DNA from: Rheinheimera sp. SA_1
GTDB taxonomy: Bacteria; Pseudomonadota; Gammaproteobacteria; Enterobacterales; Alteromonadaceae
Length of the DNA stretch: 64,000 nucleotides
Reading direction: 5' to 3'
Assembly: GCF_001669775.1 (NCBI RefSeq)
Contig: NZ_LXWK01000001.1
Coordinates: 1-64,000, forward strand
Shown: in pieces, positions 17,320-25,749 of the stretch
Layout: each line of letters begins with the position of its first letter
Position numbering within the stretch: position 1 is the first letter of the stretch
Program-made: the position numbers and the translations under genes
The notes under the pieces: generated by a model
The model's input: the letters and a program-made list of their open reading frames with translations, nothing else
Told to the model about the DNA's origin: nothing
The model's database searches: none

Positions 17320-17604
17320 TTAACGCCCAAGATGGACACGTCTTCTGACTAAACCTTTTTGCTCGAAATCTTCCATATACTGCGCTAAATCATTCTTCCA
17401 GCGCTCGTTTTCGTCACTACCTTCCGGGCTTTGACTGGCTTCAATATGATCTTTGCGAATTAACAGTTCATGCGCCCGCTGATGTAACTCGAGGGCGACT
17501 TCGGCGTAAATTTGTGGTTCGCCAGCTAATGCGCAGAGCTTGGTATGAAAATGATACGAAATCATCAGTAATGAGAGTGAAATTAACACCAAAATAAATT
17601 CCAT
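17320..17604 (-). CDS. Single-pass membrane protein of 94 residues, unknown
   Basis: Start at ATG 17604 with GGGAG seven bases upstream. One N-terminal membrane helix (MEFILVLISLSLLMISYHF) is followed by a charged cytoplasmic tail rich in Glu, Asp, Lys and Arg and ending in RRRVHLGR. No family recognised. It is the last of three genes on this strand; the stop of the preceding gene is one base upstream of its ATG (TGACATG), so the two are almost certainly co-translated. Confidence 0.65.
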   Translation of the reverse strand: MEFILVLISLSLLMISYHFHTKLCALAGEPQIYAEVALELHQRAHELLIRKDHIEASQSPEGSDENERWKNDLAQYMEDFEQKGLVRRRVHLGR

Positions 17605-17605
17605 G

Positions 17606-18118
17606 TCAGGCTCCCGTTGCGGCGATATTGATGGTCTTTCTATATTCATACAGCCAGAGATAAGTGACGACTGGAATAATGGCGATATTCGCCGCAGGAA
17701 TAAATAATTGGTAAAAGTTTGCCATCAGCCCGCTATTGGTCGTTGCTCGGTCAATAAAGTCGACGGCTTGTACTACGCTGATTGCTAGGATTAACGTCGA
17801 CACCGCTATTGCAACTGAGGATGCGCGAAGTTTTTGTACCGAATGAAACTGATAGATCATCCAGATAAAAAACAAATTACTAATGATCCAAGTGCCATAC
17901 CACGAAAACTTATAAAGGATGCCTTCATTGGATGCGAGTTGGTACAAAAAAGGGGTGACTGCGATGGAAAATGCCTGCCAGCAACATAGGGCAAAGAATG
18001 CAGTGGTAACTGACGACATTTTTTTATACACAACAATTGAGAAACACAATAGTAAGATAAACCCAAAAAATAGGTGGTTATCAAAGCTAACCATCAGCGT
18101 AACAAATTCGTTTTGCAT
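17606..18118 (-). CDS. Multi-pass membrane protein of 170 residues, unknown
   Basis: Five predicted membrane helices: about 12-31, 36-57, 68-92, 99-118 and 134-157. No conserved catalytic or transport motif was recognised. The ATG at 18118 lies 17 bases after the stop of the upstream small gene, and its own stop touches the next start. The three genes appear to form an operon. Confidence 0.65.
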   Translation of the reverse strand: MQNEFVTLMVSFDNHLFFGFILLLCFSIVVYKKMSSVTTAFFALCCWQAFSIAVTPFLYQLASNEGILYKFSWYGTWIISNLFFIWMIYQFHSVQKLRASSVAIAVSTLILAISVVQAVDFIDRATTNSGLMANFYQLFIPAANIAIIPVVTYLWLYEYRKTINIAATGA

Positions 18119-18135
18119 ATTTTTCAGTGACTTAC

Positions 18136-18438
18136 TTAAGGGGTTAATGAGGGGCTAGTTGCCGTATCGCTGTCAACTGCCGGTGCTCCCGGTGGTCTGA
18201 TCCCCGTTCCTGAACCAAGTGGTGTCACGTCAATTGGAGGGGTTGGTTCTGATGTCTGTTGTGACAGAGCAATAGCCTCTGCACTTAGCGTTAAATTTTC
18301 ACCGCGGCCTGTAATATTAGCTGTGGTCTCTGCTGCAGCGCCCATATTAATGTTACGGGGCTGATTATTAGTTTGCGCCAGAGACGTGCTATACAACGCA
18401 GCATAACTATTCTGAATATTAAGATTAATTCCAGTCAT
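18136..18438 (-). CDS. Low-complexity 100-residue protein, unknown
   Basis: An open frame starting MTGINLNIQNSYAALYSTSL, with LTLSAEAIALSQQ in the middle and a Pro/Thr/Ser/Gly-rich C terminus. No signal peptide, membrane helix or known motif. AGAGGAAT precedes the ATG by several bases. It heads the membrane-protein cluster. The disordered composition suggests a binding or structural role, but nothing firm can be said. Confidence 0.55.
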   Translation of the reverse strand: MTGINLNIQNSYAALYSTSLAQTNNQPRNINMGAAAETTANITGRGENLTLSAEAIALSQQTSEPTPPIDVTPLGSGTGIRPPGAPAVDSDTATSPSLTP

Positions 18439-18697
18439 CGGGCTATTCCTCTTGGGTCGGTCGTGTCATTGCAGATGAATTACAGCTAAAAGTATGGCTG
18501 CAGCATCAATGTAAAAATGTGCCTGTTAACTCATCTAAATAGTTGATAATAATTTGATATTTGTTTGATATTTGTATTGTAGGTGGTTTTTTCTATTCAG
18601 CCTCAAGTCTTTGGCGCTGGTTGATATGAGTCATTTCAGGTAAAACTATTCAGTCGTGGTTCTTTCTGGGCATCAAATTTTTATTTTTGGAGAGCAT

Positions 18698-19162
18698 ATG
18701 CACACAGTGATTAAATCGGTTTTGGTGATGGTAAGCCTTGGGGTTAGCACAGTTTTAGCAGCACAAAATTTCGGAGGAAAAGTCGACCACACAGCATTAA
18801 CGCCCATTTCCAGTATCGTCGCAGCGCCGGACAAGTATCTGGCGAAGCCAGTGACAGTGCAGGGCGAAATTATCAGTGTCTGTAGCAACAAGGGCTGCTG
18901 GATGCAGTTGGCGTCCGATGCTGCAGAGCAACAATTCAAAATTAAAGTGCGGGATGGCGATATGGTATTTCCGGTGAGTTCCAAAGGAAAAAAAGCCTTT
19001 GCCACCGGTCAACTAGTGAAAACCGAACTTGATTTAGAGTCCAGCCGAGAACATCTGGCGGAAATTGCCGAGCGAAATAACACGGCTTTTGATGCTGCCT
19101 TGGTCACCAAACCGATTGTGTTATTGCAGTTAATGCCAACCGCTGTTGAAATCAGTGAGTAA
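18698..19162 (+). CDS. DUF4920 domain exported protein
   Basis: A 154-residue protein with a signal peptide (about 1-21, ending TVLAA) and a DUF4920 domain. The marker is the pair of cysteines in ISVCSNKGCWMQL (about residues 63-71), a site that could bind metal or form a disulfide, followed by a beta-rich OB-like region. The ATG at 18698 has GGAG six to seven bases upstream; a longer frame starts at 18656. The gene stands alone. Function of the family is not established. Confidence 0.8.
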   Translation: MHTVIKSVLVMVSLGVSTVLAAQNFGGKVDHTALTPISSIVAAPDKYLAKPVTVQGEIISVCSNKGCWMQLASDAAEQQFKIKVRDGDMVFPVSSKGKKAFATGQLVKTELDLESSREHLAEIAERNNTAFDAALVTKPIVLLQLMPTAVEISE

Positions 19163-19352
19163 AGTTTGACGGTGCCACATCTCTGTTGACGGGCAATGGA
19201 AAGTCATTGAAAGTTTATCTGACGATATTTGGCGCTTTAATATTGAATTAATGCCGATTTTGTGTTTCATTTGCTTTCGAACTTGTGGGTGTCACCCGAT
19301 AATTCTGGTGCTGCTGACAATAGTTAAAGCAACTTCTGACACAGGACCAGAC

Positions 19353-20726
19353 ATGACCGATTTTAACCGCCGCCATTTTATGAAAGCTTCGCTGGCTACA
19401 GCGGCGCTTGGCGTACTCGCCAATACCGTCGCTTGCAGTCAAACCCAAAAACCACAACCCAAAGCGCTGGGTAAATCGGTGATGGGTCTGGTGGTGCCCG
19501 CTATGCCGTTGGTGCGGATTGGTTTGATTGGTGTTGGTGAACGTGGTGTTGGTTACATCGGGCATTTTTCCAATATCGAAGGGGCGCTGATTACGGCGAT
19601 TTGTGATACCGACCCCATCACCATTGCCCGTGCCAAAGAAATGTTCCAACAAAACGGTAAGCCAATACCAGCCTGGTATGGTGATCATCCGCAATCCTAT
19701 CTGGAATTACTCAACCGCGAAGACGTCGACATTGTGGTGATCGCAACGCCATGGCAGTGGCATCATCCGATGGCAAAAGCGGCGATGCTGGCAGGGAAAC
19801 ACGCTTTTGTGGAAGTGCCGCTGGCGCTGACGCTAGAAGAGATGTGGGATCTGGTGGATACCGCCGAGCTGACCCAACGTAATTGCATGATGTTGGAAAA
19901 TGTCTGTTATGGTCGTGACGAACTGATGGTGCTGAATATGGTCCGACAGGGCGTATTTGGCGAGTTATTGCACGGCGAGGCAGCGTATATTCATGAATTA
20001 CGCTGGCAAATGAAAGAAATTGAGCGCAAAACCGGCTCCTGGCGTACCGCTTACCAAGCAAAGCTAAACGGAAATTTATACCCAACCCATGGCCTTGGGC
20101 CTATCGCGCAATATATGAATATCAATCGCGGCGACCGCTTTGATTATCTGAATTCAATGAGTTCACCAGCATTGGGCCGTGCTGCCTACGCCAAACGTGA
20201 GTTCCCGGCGGATCACCAACGTAATCAACTTAATTACATTTGTGGCGACATCAACACCAGTATCATTAAAACCGTGCAAGGCCGTACGATTATGCTGCAG
20301 CATGATACGACCACGCCAAGACCATACAGCCGGCATAATTTGATCCAGGGCACCAATGGCGTGTTTGCCGGTTTCCCAAACCGGATTGCGCTGGAGCAGG
20401 GCGGCAATGGTGATTATCACCATTGGCAAACCGATATGGAGCCTTGGTATCAGCAGTATGATCACCCGCTATGGCGGAGAATGGGCGCCGATGCCGAGCG
20501 CAATGGCGGGCACGGTGGCATGGACTTTCTGATGTGCTGGCGGTTGATTTATTGCCTGCGTAACGCCGAACCGCTGGATCAGGATGTATATGACGGTGCG
20601 GCATGGTCAGCGGTACTGCCGTTGTCGGTCGCATCTGTATCGGATCGTGGCAATAGCAAAGATTTTCCGGATTTTAGCCGGGGAGTCTGGCAAACCGCCA
20701 AACCATTACCGGTGATTGGCGGTTAA
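19353..20726 (+). CDS. GH109 glycosidase, alpha-N-acetylgalactosaminidase type
   Basis: A 457-residue protein of the Gfo/Idh/MocA fold and glycoside hydrolase family 109. The family uses tightly bound NAD+ in an oxidation-elimination mechanism to remove alpha-linked N-acetylgalactosamine. The N terminus has a twin-arginine signal (NRRHFMKA, Arg6-Arg7) followed by a hydrophobic stretch ending TVAC, so it is folded before export. The Rossmann loop is [11 protein letters not shown] (about 58-68). Tyr243 and His246 in NLYPTHGLG correspond to the active-site pair of characterised GH109 enzymes. The ATG at 19353 has AGGA upstream. It is a monocistronic gene; the glycan source is unknown. Confidence 0.87.
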   Translation: MTDFNRRHFMKASLATAALGVLANTVACSQTQKPQPKALGKSVMGLVVPAMPLVRIGLIGVGERGVGYIGHFSNIEGALITAICDTDPITIARAKEMFQQNGKPIPAWYGDHPQSYLELLNREDVDIVVIATPWQWHHPMAKAAMLAGKHAFVEVPLALTLEEMWDLVDTAELTQRNCMMLENVCYGRDELMVLNMVRQGVFGELLHGEAAYIHELRWQMKEIERKTGSWRTAYQAKLNGNLYPTHGLGPIAQYMNINRGDRFDYLNSMSSPALGRAAYAKREFPADHQRNQLNYICGDINTSIIKTVQGRTIMLQHDTTTPRPYSRHNLIQGTNGVFAGFPNRIALEQGGNGDYHHWQTDMEPWYQQYDHPLWRRMGADAERNGGHGGMDFLMCWRLIYCLRNAEPLDQDVYDGAAWSAVLPLSVASVSDRGNSKDFPDFSRGVWQTAKPLPVIGG

Positions 20727-20767
20727 CTTACTGTTCTTGCTGTTGTTCACCCGGTTGCGTGCATTGG

Positions 20768-21313
20768 CTAACGTAACCAACCACGGCTAATGTGGCGGAA
20801 CTGGTCGGTAGCGGCCTGTTCCAGCCATTCAAAAGCCAGCATTTCCTGACTGATGATCTGCGCGCCGGCCTGTTGCAACCGGCTGAGCGCTAATGCTTTA
20901 TTGGCTGGAGTTCTTGAACCAACCGCTTCTTCAACCACAAAGACTGAAAATCCAGCTTCGATTAAATCCATCGCCGTTTGCAGTACGCAGACATGCGCCT
21001 CGGTACCTAGCAACACGAGTTGTTGTTTTTTAAGCTGCTGTATTTTGTGTTGAATAGCCGGTTCGCGCCAGGCACTGAAATGGATTTTTTCCAGAACTGT
21101 TGCTTCGGCGAGCAAAGTCGCAACCTCTGGGACTGTTGGCCCCAGACCTTGCGGGTATTGCTCGGTGCAAAGTACGGGTATGCGCAGCTGATTGGCGATT
21201 TGCAGTACCCAGCAGGCAGATTTCATGACGGCTGCAAGCTGATGGATGGCTGGCGCCAATTTTTGTTGTAAATCAATCACCAGCAGTACAGAACGGTCTT
21301 TATGCACTAACAT
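20768..21313 (-). CDS. Isochorismatase-family cysteine hydrolase (YcaC-like)
   Basis: A 181-residue hydrolase. The catalytic triad is visible as Asp14 (LVIDLQQ), Lys76 (LEKIHFSAW) and Cys109 (GTEAHVCV). It is cytoplasmic, with no signal peptide. Family members cleave amide or vinyl-ether bonds; YcaC-type proteins have unknown substrates. I start at the ATG at 21313, preceded by AGGGGG; a longer frame to 21361 lacks a good site. It lies between GH109 (convergent) and the RIO kinase on the same strand. Confidence 0.88.
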   Translation of the reverse strand: MLVHKDRSVLLVIDLQQKLAPAIHQLAAVMKSACWVLQIANQLRIPVLCTEQYPQGLGPTVPEVATLLAEATVLEKIHFSAWREPAIQHKIQQLKKQQLVLLGTEAHVCVLQTAMDLIEAGFSVFVVEEAVGSRTPANKALALSRLQQAGAQIISQEMLAFEWLEQAATDQFRHISRGWLR

Positions 21314-21419
21314 CAATACCCCCTGACATTGCGTGGACTGCTTTAAGAGGCACGCAGGCATGATTCAACACAAAACCTGACGGCAGCATATTTGGTTTCA
21401 ACTGTGCTGCAATAACCGG

Positions 21420-22283
21420 CTAACGCTCATCCGGCTCGTCAGCAGCCTGCTTGCGTTCCTGGCGCTCGACCATTTCAGCAAAGGCGGCTTTGATTTCTTC
21501 CAGCACTGAGTCAACATCAGCCGCTTCGGTTGGATCGGTAAACTCACCGGTCAGTTCGGCTTCCGGATCAAAATCACCCGCCTGATATAGCGCCCAGATT
21601 TCTTTGGCAAAACGGGTTTGCAACAGTTCCGGTGCATACTGGCCGTAGTACTGGGTCATATTGTTAACGTCCCGTTCCAACATCCAGCCGGCATTGTTAT
21701 TGGCGGCGGCATCAACCGCCTGCGGCAAATCAATCACCACCGGGCCGTAGCTGTCGACCAACACGTTAAATTCGGATAAATCACCATGTACTAAACCTAC
21801 GCCCAGCATGCGCATAATGTAACGCATCATAATGGCGTGATCTTCAATGGCCTGTTCGGCTGACATGGCAACATCATTGAGTCTAGGTGCGACATCCCCG
21901 TCAGCATCGGTCACCAGCTCCATCAGCAACACGCCGTCGAAGCAGCCATAAGGTTCCGGCACCCGCACACCGGCATCGGCCAGTTTATACAGGGCACTGA
22001 CTTCGGCATTCTGCCAACTGTTTTCTTGTTGTTGCCGGCCGTATCTGGAGCCCTTTTCCATCGCGCGGGCACGACGGCTGCTGCGAACTTTACGGCCTTC
22101 CTGATATTGCACGGCTTGCTTGAAGCTGCGGTGATCGGCATCTTTATAGACTTTGGCGCAGCGAATATGCTCGCCACAACGCACGACAAATACGGCAGCT
22201 TCTTTGCCACTCATCAGCGGACGCAGCACTTCGTCGACCAGGCCTTCGTCGACCAGCGGTTGGATTCGTTTTGGAATTTTCAT
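21420..22283 (-). CDS. RIO1-family serine protein kinase
   Basis: A 287-residue atypical protein kinase. Lys44 in CAKVYKD anchors ATP, HGDLSEFN (His166-Asn173) is the catalytic loop with Asp168, and VIDLPQAVD holds the metal-binding Asp185. The N terminus (residues 1-25) and the basic stretch KVRSSRRARAMEKG are also typical of bacterial RIO proteins. The C-terminal 50 residues are acidic. Start at 22283 avoids a 26-residue extension that overlaps the divergent redoxin gene region. The bacterial role is unknown; archaeal and eukaryotic relatives act in ribosome maturation. Confidence 0.9.
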   Translation of the reverse strand: MKIPKRIQPLVDEGLVDEVLRPLMSGKEAAVFVVRCGEHIRCAKVYKDADHRSFKQAVQYQEGRKVRSSRRARAMEKGSRYGRQQQENSWQNAEVSALYKLADAGVRVPEPYGCFDGVLLMELVTDADGDVAPRLNDVAMSAEQAIEDHAIMMRYIMRMLGVGLVHGDLSEFNVLVDSYGPVVIDLPQAVDAAANNNAGWMLERDVNNMTQYYGQYAPELLQTRFAKEIWALYQAGDFDPEAELTGEFTDPTEAADVDSVLEEIKAAFAEMVERQERKQAADEPDER

Positions 22284-22477
22284 CAAGCCGTTATACCTTG
22301 TTTCGTGCGGTGTTGGAATATCCGGTTGCAGAAATCCCTGAGCCGGGAAGAAGGACGTCATCAGCTTGTCGAAACAGTTTGCACTGGCGAACCAGTTCGT
22401 TTAAAAAAGCTCTGCTGTTAACCTTTTCTTTGTACCGGCGGTCCAGGCTGGTTAAACATCTTCAACAGGAAGTTCGA

Positions 22478-23038
22478 ATGAATCTCAAAATTACATTATT
22501 AATAGGCTTGTTACCGCTGATCCCTGCCTGTGCCACTGTGGCAGAGGCGCCTGCAACGGTCACTCGTGCCGGAAAAGTTTCCCCGGCAACAACGCTACCA
22601 ACGGCTGCAGTTGCACCGGTTCGTCAGACAGAACAGCGATTAAAAGCTGGTGATTTAATGCCGCTGACCACCCTGACGTCGATTGAAAACCAGCAAGTTT
22701 CACTGACCCAGCCTAACCAGCGCAAACTGGTGATTTTCTTTGGCACCACTTGCCACGATTCACAACGTGCCTTTCAGAAAATTATCGCATCACCTTTGGT
22801 TCATCAAAAAGACCTGCAAATTGTTGGCATCGGCCGCGAAGAAAATGTGGCGAGTCTGCGCAAGTTTGCAGCTGATTATCAGGTGAAGTTTCCGCTAGTG
22901 GTTGACGCCGATCGGGCGATGTATCATCAGTTCACCAATGTCGGGATCCCACGAATTGTGCTGGTCGATGAAAACAATCGGATCGTGAAAAGCTTTTTGG
23001 GCGAGATCCCTGATGTGCTCACTGAAATTCATTGGTAA
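22478..23038 (+). CDS. Redoxin-domain lipoprotein with a single cysteine
   Basis: A 186-residue protein with a lipoprotein signal (LLPLIPAC, lipidated Cys18) and a thioredoxin/peroxiredoxin-like domain at about 55-180. The active-site region reads FFGTTCHDSQRAF with only one cysteine (Cys92); TlpA-type thioredoxins have CxxC. GIPRIVLVDENNRI supplies the cis-proline loop. A one-Cys peroxidase or a binding-only role is therefore more likely than disulfide reduction. The ATG at 22478 has CAGGAAG upstream; the longer frame to 22271 runs into the RIO kinase gene. Confidence 0.78.
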   Translation: MNLKITLLIGLLPLIPACATVAEAPATVTRAGKVSPATTLPTAAVAPVRQTEQRLKAGDLMPLTTLTSIENQQVSLTQPNQRKLVIFFGTTCHDSQRAFQKIIASPLVHQKDLQIVGIGREENVASLRKFAADYQVKFPLVVDADRAMYHQFTNVGIPRIVLVDENNRIVKSFLGEIPDVLTEIHW

Positions 23039-23050
23039 GTTCTGGCAAAT

Positions 23051-23075
23051 AAAAAGCCCGGTACAGAACCGGGCT
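23051..23075 (-). terminator. Intrinsic terminator of the dsbA operon
   Basis: An 8-bp stem (23055-23062 with 23068-23075, loop ACAGA). On the minus strand the T run of 23051-23055 follows, placing it just after the last dsbA gene. Confidence 0.85.
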
Positions 23076-23094
23076 CGTAGCTTCAGTGCTGGGT

Positions 23095-23739
23095 TTAGTC
23101 TTTCTTCGCCAGCAAATAACTGACCAGTTCCTTTAACTCGGCATCAAAGTTTTCCGGATCAAGTTTGTCGAATTTCAGCTTATATTTACCGTTGACCAGC
23201 AGCGTCGGTACGCCGGTTAATACTCTGTTTTGACTCCAGAATAGTTGATGCTCTTTCATTTTTGCCGCGGCAGACAACACCGGCATGCTGTTGAAGTTCT
23301 TATCAAAAGTAGCGGCGTCAAAATCGTTCACTAACAACAAGTTGCGGATATCGGAATCTGTTGTGAAAGTGGCTTGTTGGCGATGAATATAATTAAAAAT
23401 CATCGCCGCAACCTGTTCGCCCTGGCCAGCATTTTTGCCGACAACATAAGCGCGGGACAAGGCAGCTTGCATTTCCGGACTCGCGGCTGGCAGGAAATCG
23501 ACATGCACTTTTTCCAGCTCAACCCCTTGTGGCAGGTTTTTGCTTAATTTGTGGGCGAAAGGTTCGAACGCGAAACAATGGCCACAATAAAAAGAAAAGA
23601 ATTCTTTGATTTCCGGCTTGCTGGTGGACTTCTCTGCCACGACTTCGTAATGCTCGCCAGCAACAAACTTGTTGGCATTCGCATCACAAGCATACAGTGA
23701 CAACGCGGCAAGCAAACTGATAAAAGTACGATAGAACAT
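23095..23739 (-). CDS. DsbA-type thiol:disulfide interchange protein, paralogue 1 (CGHC)
   Basis: A 214-residue periplasmic oxidoreductase with a signal peptide (about 1-22). The active site is Cys52-Gly-His-Cys55 in FFSFYCGHCFAFEP and the cis-proline loop is GVPTLLVNG. It introduces disulfide bonds into exported proteins. It lies 16 bp after a second DsbA-like gene, with which it shares layout (HYEVV.EKS.SKPEIKEFFSF), so the two arose by duplication. GGAG precedes the ATG at 23739. It is the last gene before a terminator. Confidence 0.9.
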   Translation of the reverse strand: MFYRTFISLLAALSLYACDANANKFVAGEHYEVVAEKSTSKPEIKEFFSFYCGHCFAFEPFAHKLSKNLPQGVELEKVHVDFLPAASPEMQAALSRAYVVGKNAGQGEQVAAMIFNYIHRQQATFTTDSDIRNLLLVNDFDAATFDKNFNSMPVLSAAAKMKEHQLFWSQNRVLTGVPTLLVNGKYKLKFDKLDPENFDAELKELVSYLLAKKD

Positions 23740-23755
23740 AACGTCTCCGGCGCGA

Positions 23756-24391
23756 TTAAGGTTGTTGCAATAAGAAGTTGATCAGGTTTTTGAAGTCCTG
23801 TTCCTGATTGTTCCGGTCAAGTTTCGCGACGTTAATTTTGAAACGACCATTCACAATAAAAGTTGGTACGCTGTTTAACACTCTGGATTTGGTGAATGTA
23901 GCTTGCTCTTTCTGGATCAGATTCACCTGAGTTTTCACCATGAAATTATTCAGATGTTTATCATAAGCTGCGGCATCAACACCGGCTGCCACCACCACGT
24001 CACGGATTTCGGCGTCATTGGCAAAGGCTTTACGATCTTTATGAATATGGTTAAAAAAGGCTTTGTTTACTTCATCGCCTTTACCCTGAGTTTTAGCCAG
24101 CACCATGGCGGTGGTTAAGGTTTTTTGAATCTCCGGAGAAGCTGCACCCATAAAATCGACATGATATTTTTTAAAGGTGGTGCCTTCTGGCAATGATTTC
24201 ATCACAGTTTGCACCACCGGGTCGATCGCATTACAGGCTGGGCAATAATAAGAGAAGAACTCTTTCACTTCCGGTTTAGCGCTGCGCTGCTCAGAAATCA
24301 CTTCGTAGTGTTCACCTTCTTCGTAGGTCGTTTGCGCAACCAAAGCTGGTGCCATGAACAATGCCGCGACCAAAAACATCAATTTCTTCAT
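23756..24391 (-). CDS. DsbA-type thiol:disulfide interchange protein, paralogue 2 (CPAC)
   Basis: A 211-residue periplasmic protein with a signal peptide (1-19, ending ALVAQ). The active site is Cys50-Pro-Ala-Cys53 and the cis-proline loop SVPTFIVNG. The dipeptide between the cysteines differs from its neighbour (PA versus GH). That dipeptide sets redox potential, so the pair may divide substrates or oxidising power. It follows srkA as in E. coli, where srkA-dsbA form one Cpx-controlled operon. AGGTGG precedes the ATG. Confidence 0.9.
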   Translation of the reverse strand: MKKLMFLVAALFMAPALVAQTTYEEGEHYEVISEQRSAKPEVKEFFSYYCPACNAIDPVVQTVMKSLPEGTTFKKYHVDFMGAASPEIQKTLTTAMVLAKTQGKGDEVNKAFFNHIHKDRKAFANDAEIRDVVVAAGVDAAAYDKHLNNFMVKTQVNLIQKEQATFTKSRVLNSVPTFIVNGRFKINVAKLDRNNQEQDFKNLINFLLQQP

Positions 24392-24508
24392 CGTGTTATT
24401 CCACCTTTATCATCAAATCAGCTCAGGCCCACCTGCGGCGAACCCACAATTTAAAACTTGCGCACAGCTTACACCAGCAGAATTTACGCTGTACAGCAGC
24501 ACGACAAG

Positions 24509-25492
24509 TTAATAATCATATGGATGTAAGCGCAGCGGTGGTTGCTGCATGCGCAGGCACTGATCCTGCAACACTACCAACTGCTGCTGCCAATAAGCAT
24601 CGGTATTAAACCATGGGAAATGCAGCGGAAAAGCCGGATCCGACCAACGCCGTGCCAGCCACGCCATATAGTGCACCATCCGCATACTGCGCAGTGATTC
24701 AATCAGTTGTAGCTGGCTAAAATCAAAGTCACAAAATTGCTGGTACTCTTCGAGCAACAGTTCTAGTTTGTAGCGTTGTTCAATGGCATCCCCGCCCAAT
24801 AACATCCATAAATCCTGCATCGCTGGCGCTTGACGGCAGTCGTCTAAATCAACAAAAAACGGCTGCTGATTAAAAAACAAATTACCCAGGTGGCAGTCAC
24901 CATGGGTACGAATAAGCTGTTTTGGCCGGAATTGCTGGAGGCAAAGTTGGGTAAGCTGTTCAAGTACAGTGTTGAGTTGTTGTTCGATATTGCGGCTTAA
25001 CAGCCCACTCGACACTAAAAACTGCTGACTGTCGATAATAAATTCCTGTACCGATAAAGTTGGGCGTGCGGTAAAGGGTCGGGCACTGCCTAGTTGGTGC
25101 AACTGACCTAAAAATCGCCCGAGCTGGCAAAGTTGCTCGTCATCATCGGCTTCCAGGGCGCGTCCGCCACGGCTGGGGAATATTGCAAACTGATAACCCA
25201 GATAAGGTAATAACGACTCGCCTGCCACCTTCAGCGGCGCCACCACCGGGATTTCTGCCGCCTGTAGTTCAAAAGCAAACTGATGTTCTTCCTGGATTTG
25301 CGCCGCAGACCAACGCTGTGGCCGGTAAAATTTGACGACATAACGCTCGCCATCATCGGCTTTAAACTGGTAAACCCGGTTTTCGTAACTGTTTAAAGCC
25401 AATAAACCAGACTCGGCATAAAAGCCATAATGCTGGCAGGCATCAAGAATTATATCAGGGGATAATTCAGAAAAATCAAAGGCTGCAGCCAT
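24509..25492 (-). CDS. srkA: Stress response serine/threonine kinase SrkA (YihE)
   Basis: A 327-residue cytoplasmic kinase of the APH-like fold, close to E. coli SrkA: LNSYENRVYQF, VVKFYRPQRWSAAQIQEEHQ, PSRGGRALEAD, and near the end WLARRWSDPAFPLHFPW. RTHGDCHLGN is the catalytic loop and FVDLDDCRQAP binds metal. It counters envelope and oxidative stress death pathways in E. coli. I start at the ATG at 25492, seven bases after GAGG; a further 20 residues upstream run into an ERIC-flanking region. It heads the dsbA cluster. Confidence 0.93.
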   Translation of the reverse strand: MAAAFDFSELSPDIILDACQHYGFYAESGLLALNSYENRVYQFKADDGERYVVKFYRPQRWSAAQIQEEHQFAFELQAAEIPVVAPLKVAGESLLPYLGYQFAIFPSRGGRALEADDDEQLCQLGRFLGQLHQLGSARPFTARPTLSVQEFIIDSQQFLVSSGLLSRNIEQQLNTVLEQLTQLCLQQFRPKQLIRTHGDCHLGNLFFNQQPFFVDLDDCRQAPAMQDLWMLLGGDAIEQRYKLELLLEEYQQFCDFDFSQLQLIESLRSMRMVHYMAWLARRWSDPAFPLHFPWFNTDAYWQQQLVVLQDQCLRMQQPPLRLHPYDY

Positions 25493-25553
25493 GGTTGACC
25501 TCATATTCACAAGGCGCCAGTGTAACGGCTTCCCAGGGTTGCAGCTATCCATT

Positions 25554-25712
25554 TATACCCTGCATCCTTGAAGATGTGGGGTTGTTACCTTCGCTCGCTC
25601 GCTGGGGCGCCAGTCCGACCCAGTCACATAGGACAACTATGCTCCGGGCCGGGCTGGCGCTCCAGTCTCGCTCACTTGTCGCCTACCCACATCTCCAATG
25701 ATTTTGGGTATA
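25554..25712 (-). repeat. ERIC-type element, elongated variant (reverse)
   Basis: 159 bp bounded by TATACCC and GGGTATA, in the intergenic space between ccoG and srkA. In reverse orientation it follows the enterobacterial repetitive intergenic consensus: tails CATCCTTGAAG and CAATGATTTTGGG, and arms TCGCTCGC and TCGCTCACTTG around the central palindrome. About 35 extra bases lengthen the central hairpin (GCGCCAG / CTGGCGC). It is imperfectly palindromic throughout and would fold when transcribed. Confidence 0.85.
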
Positions 25713-25749
25713 CCGGGTCTGTTCGTTGCTGACAGACCCGTTCAGGTGG

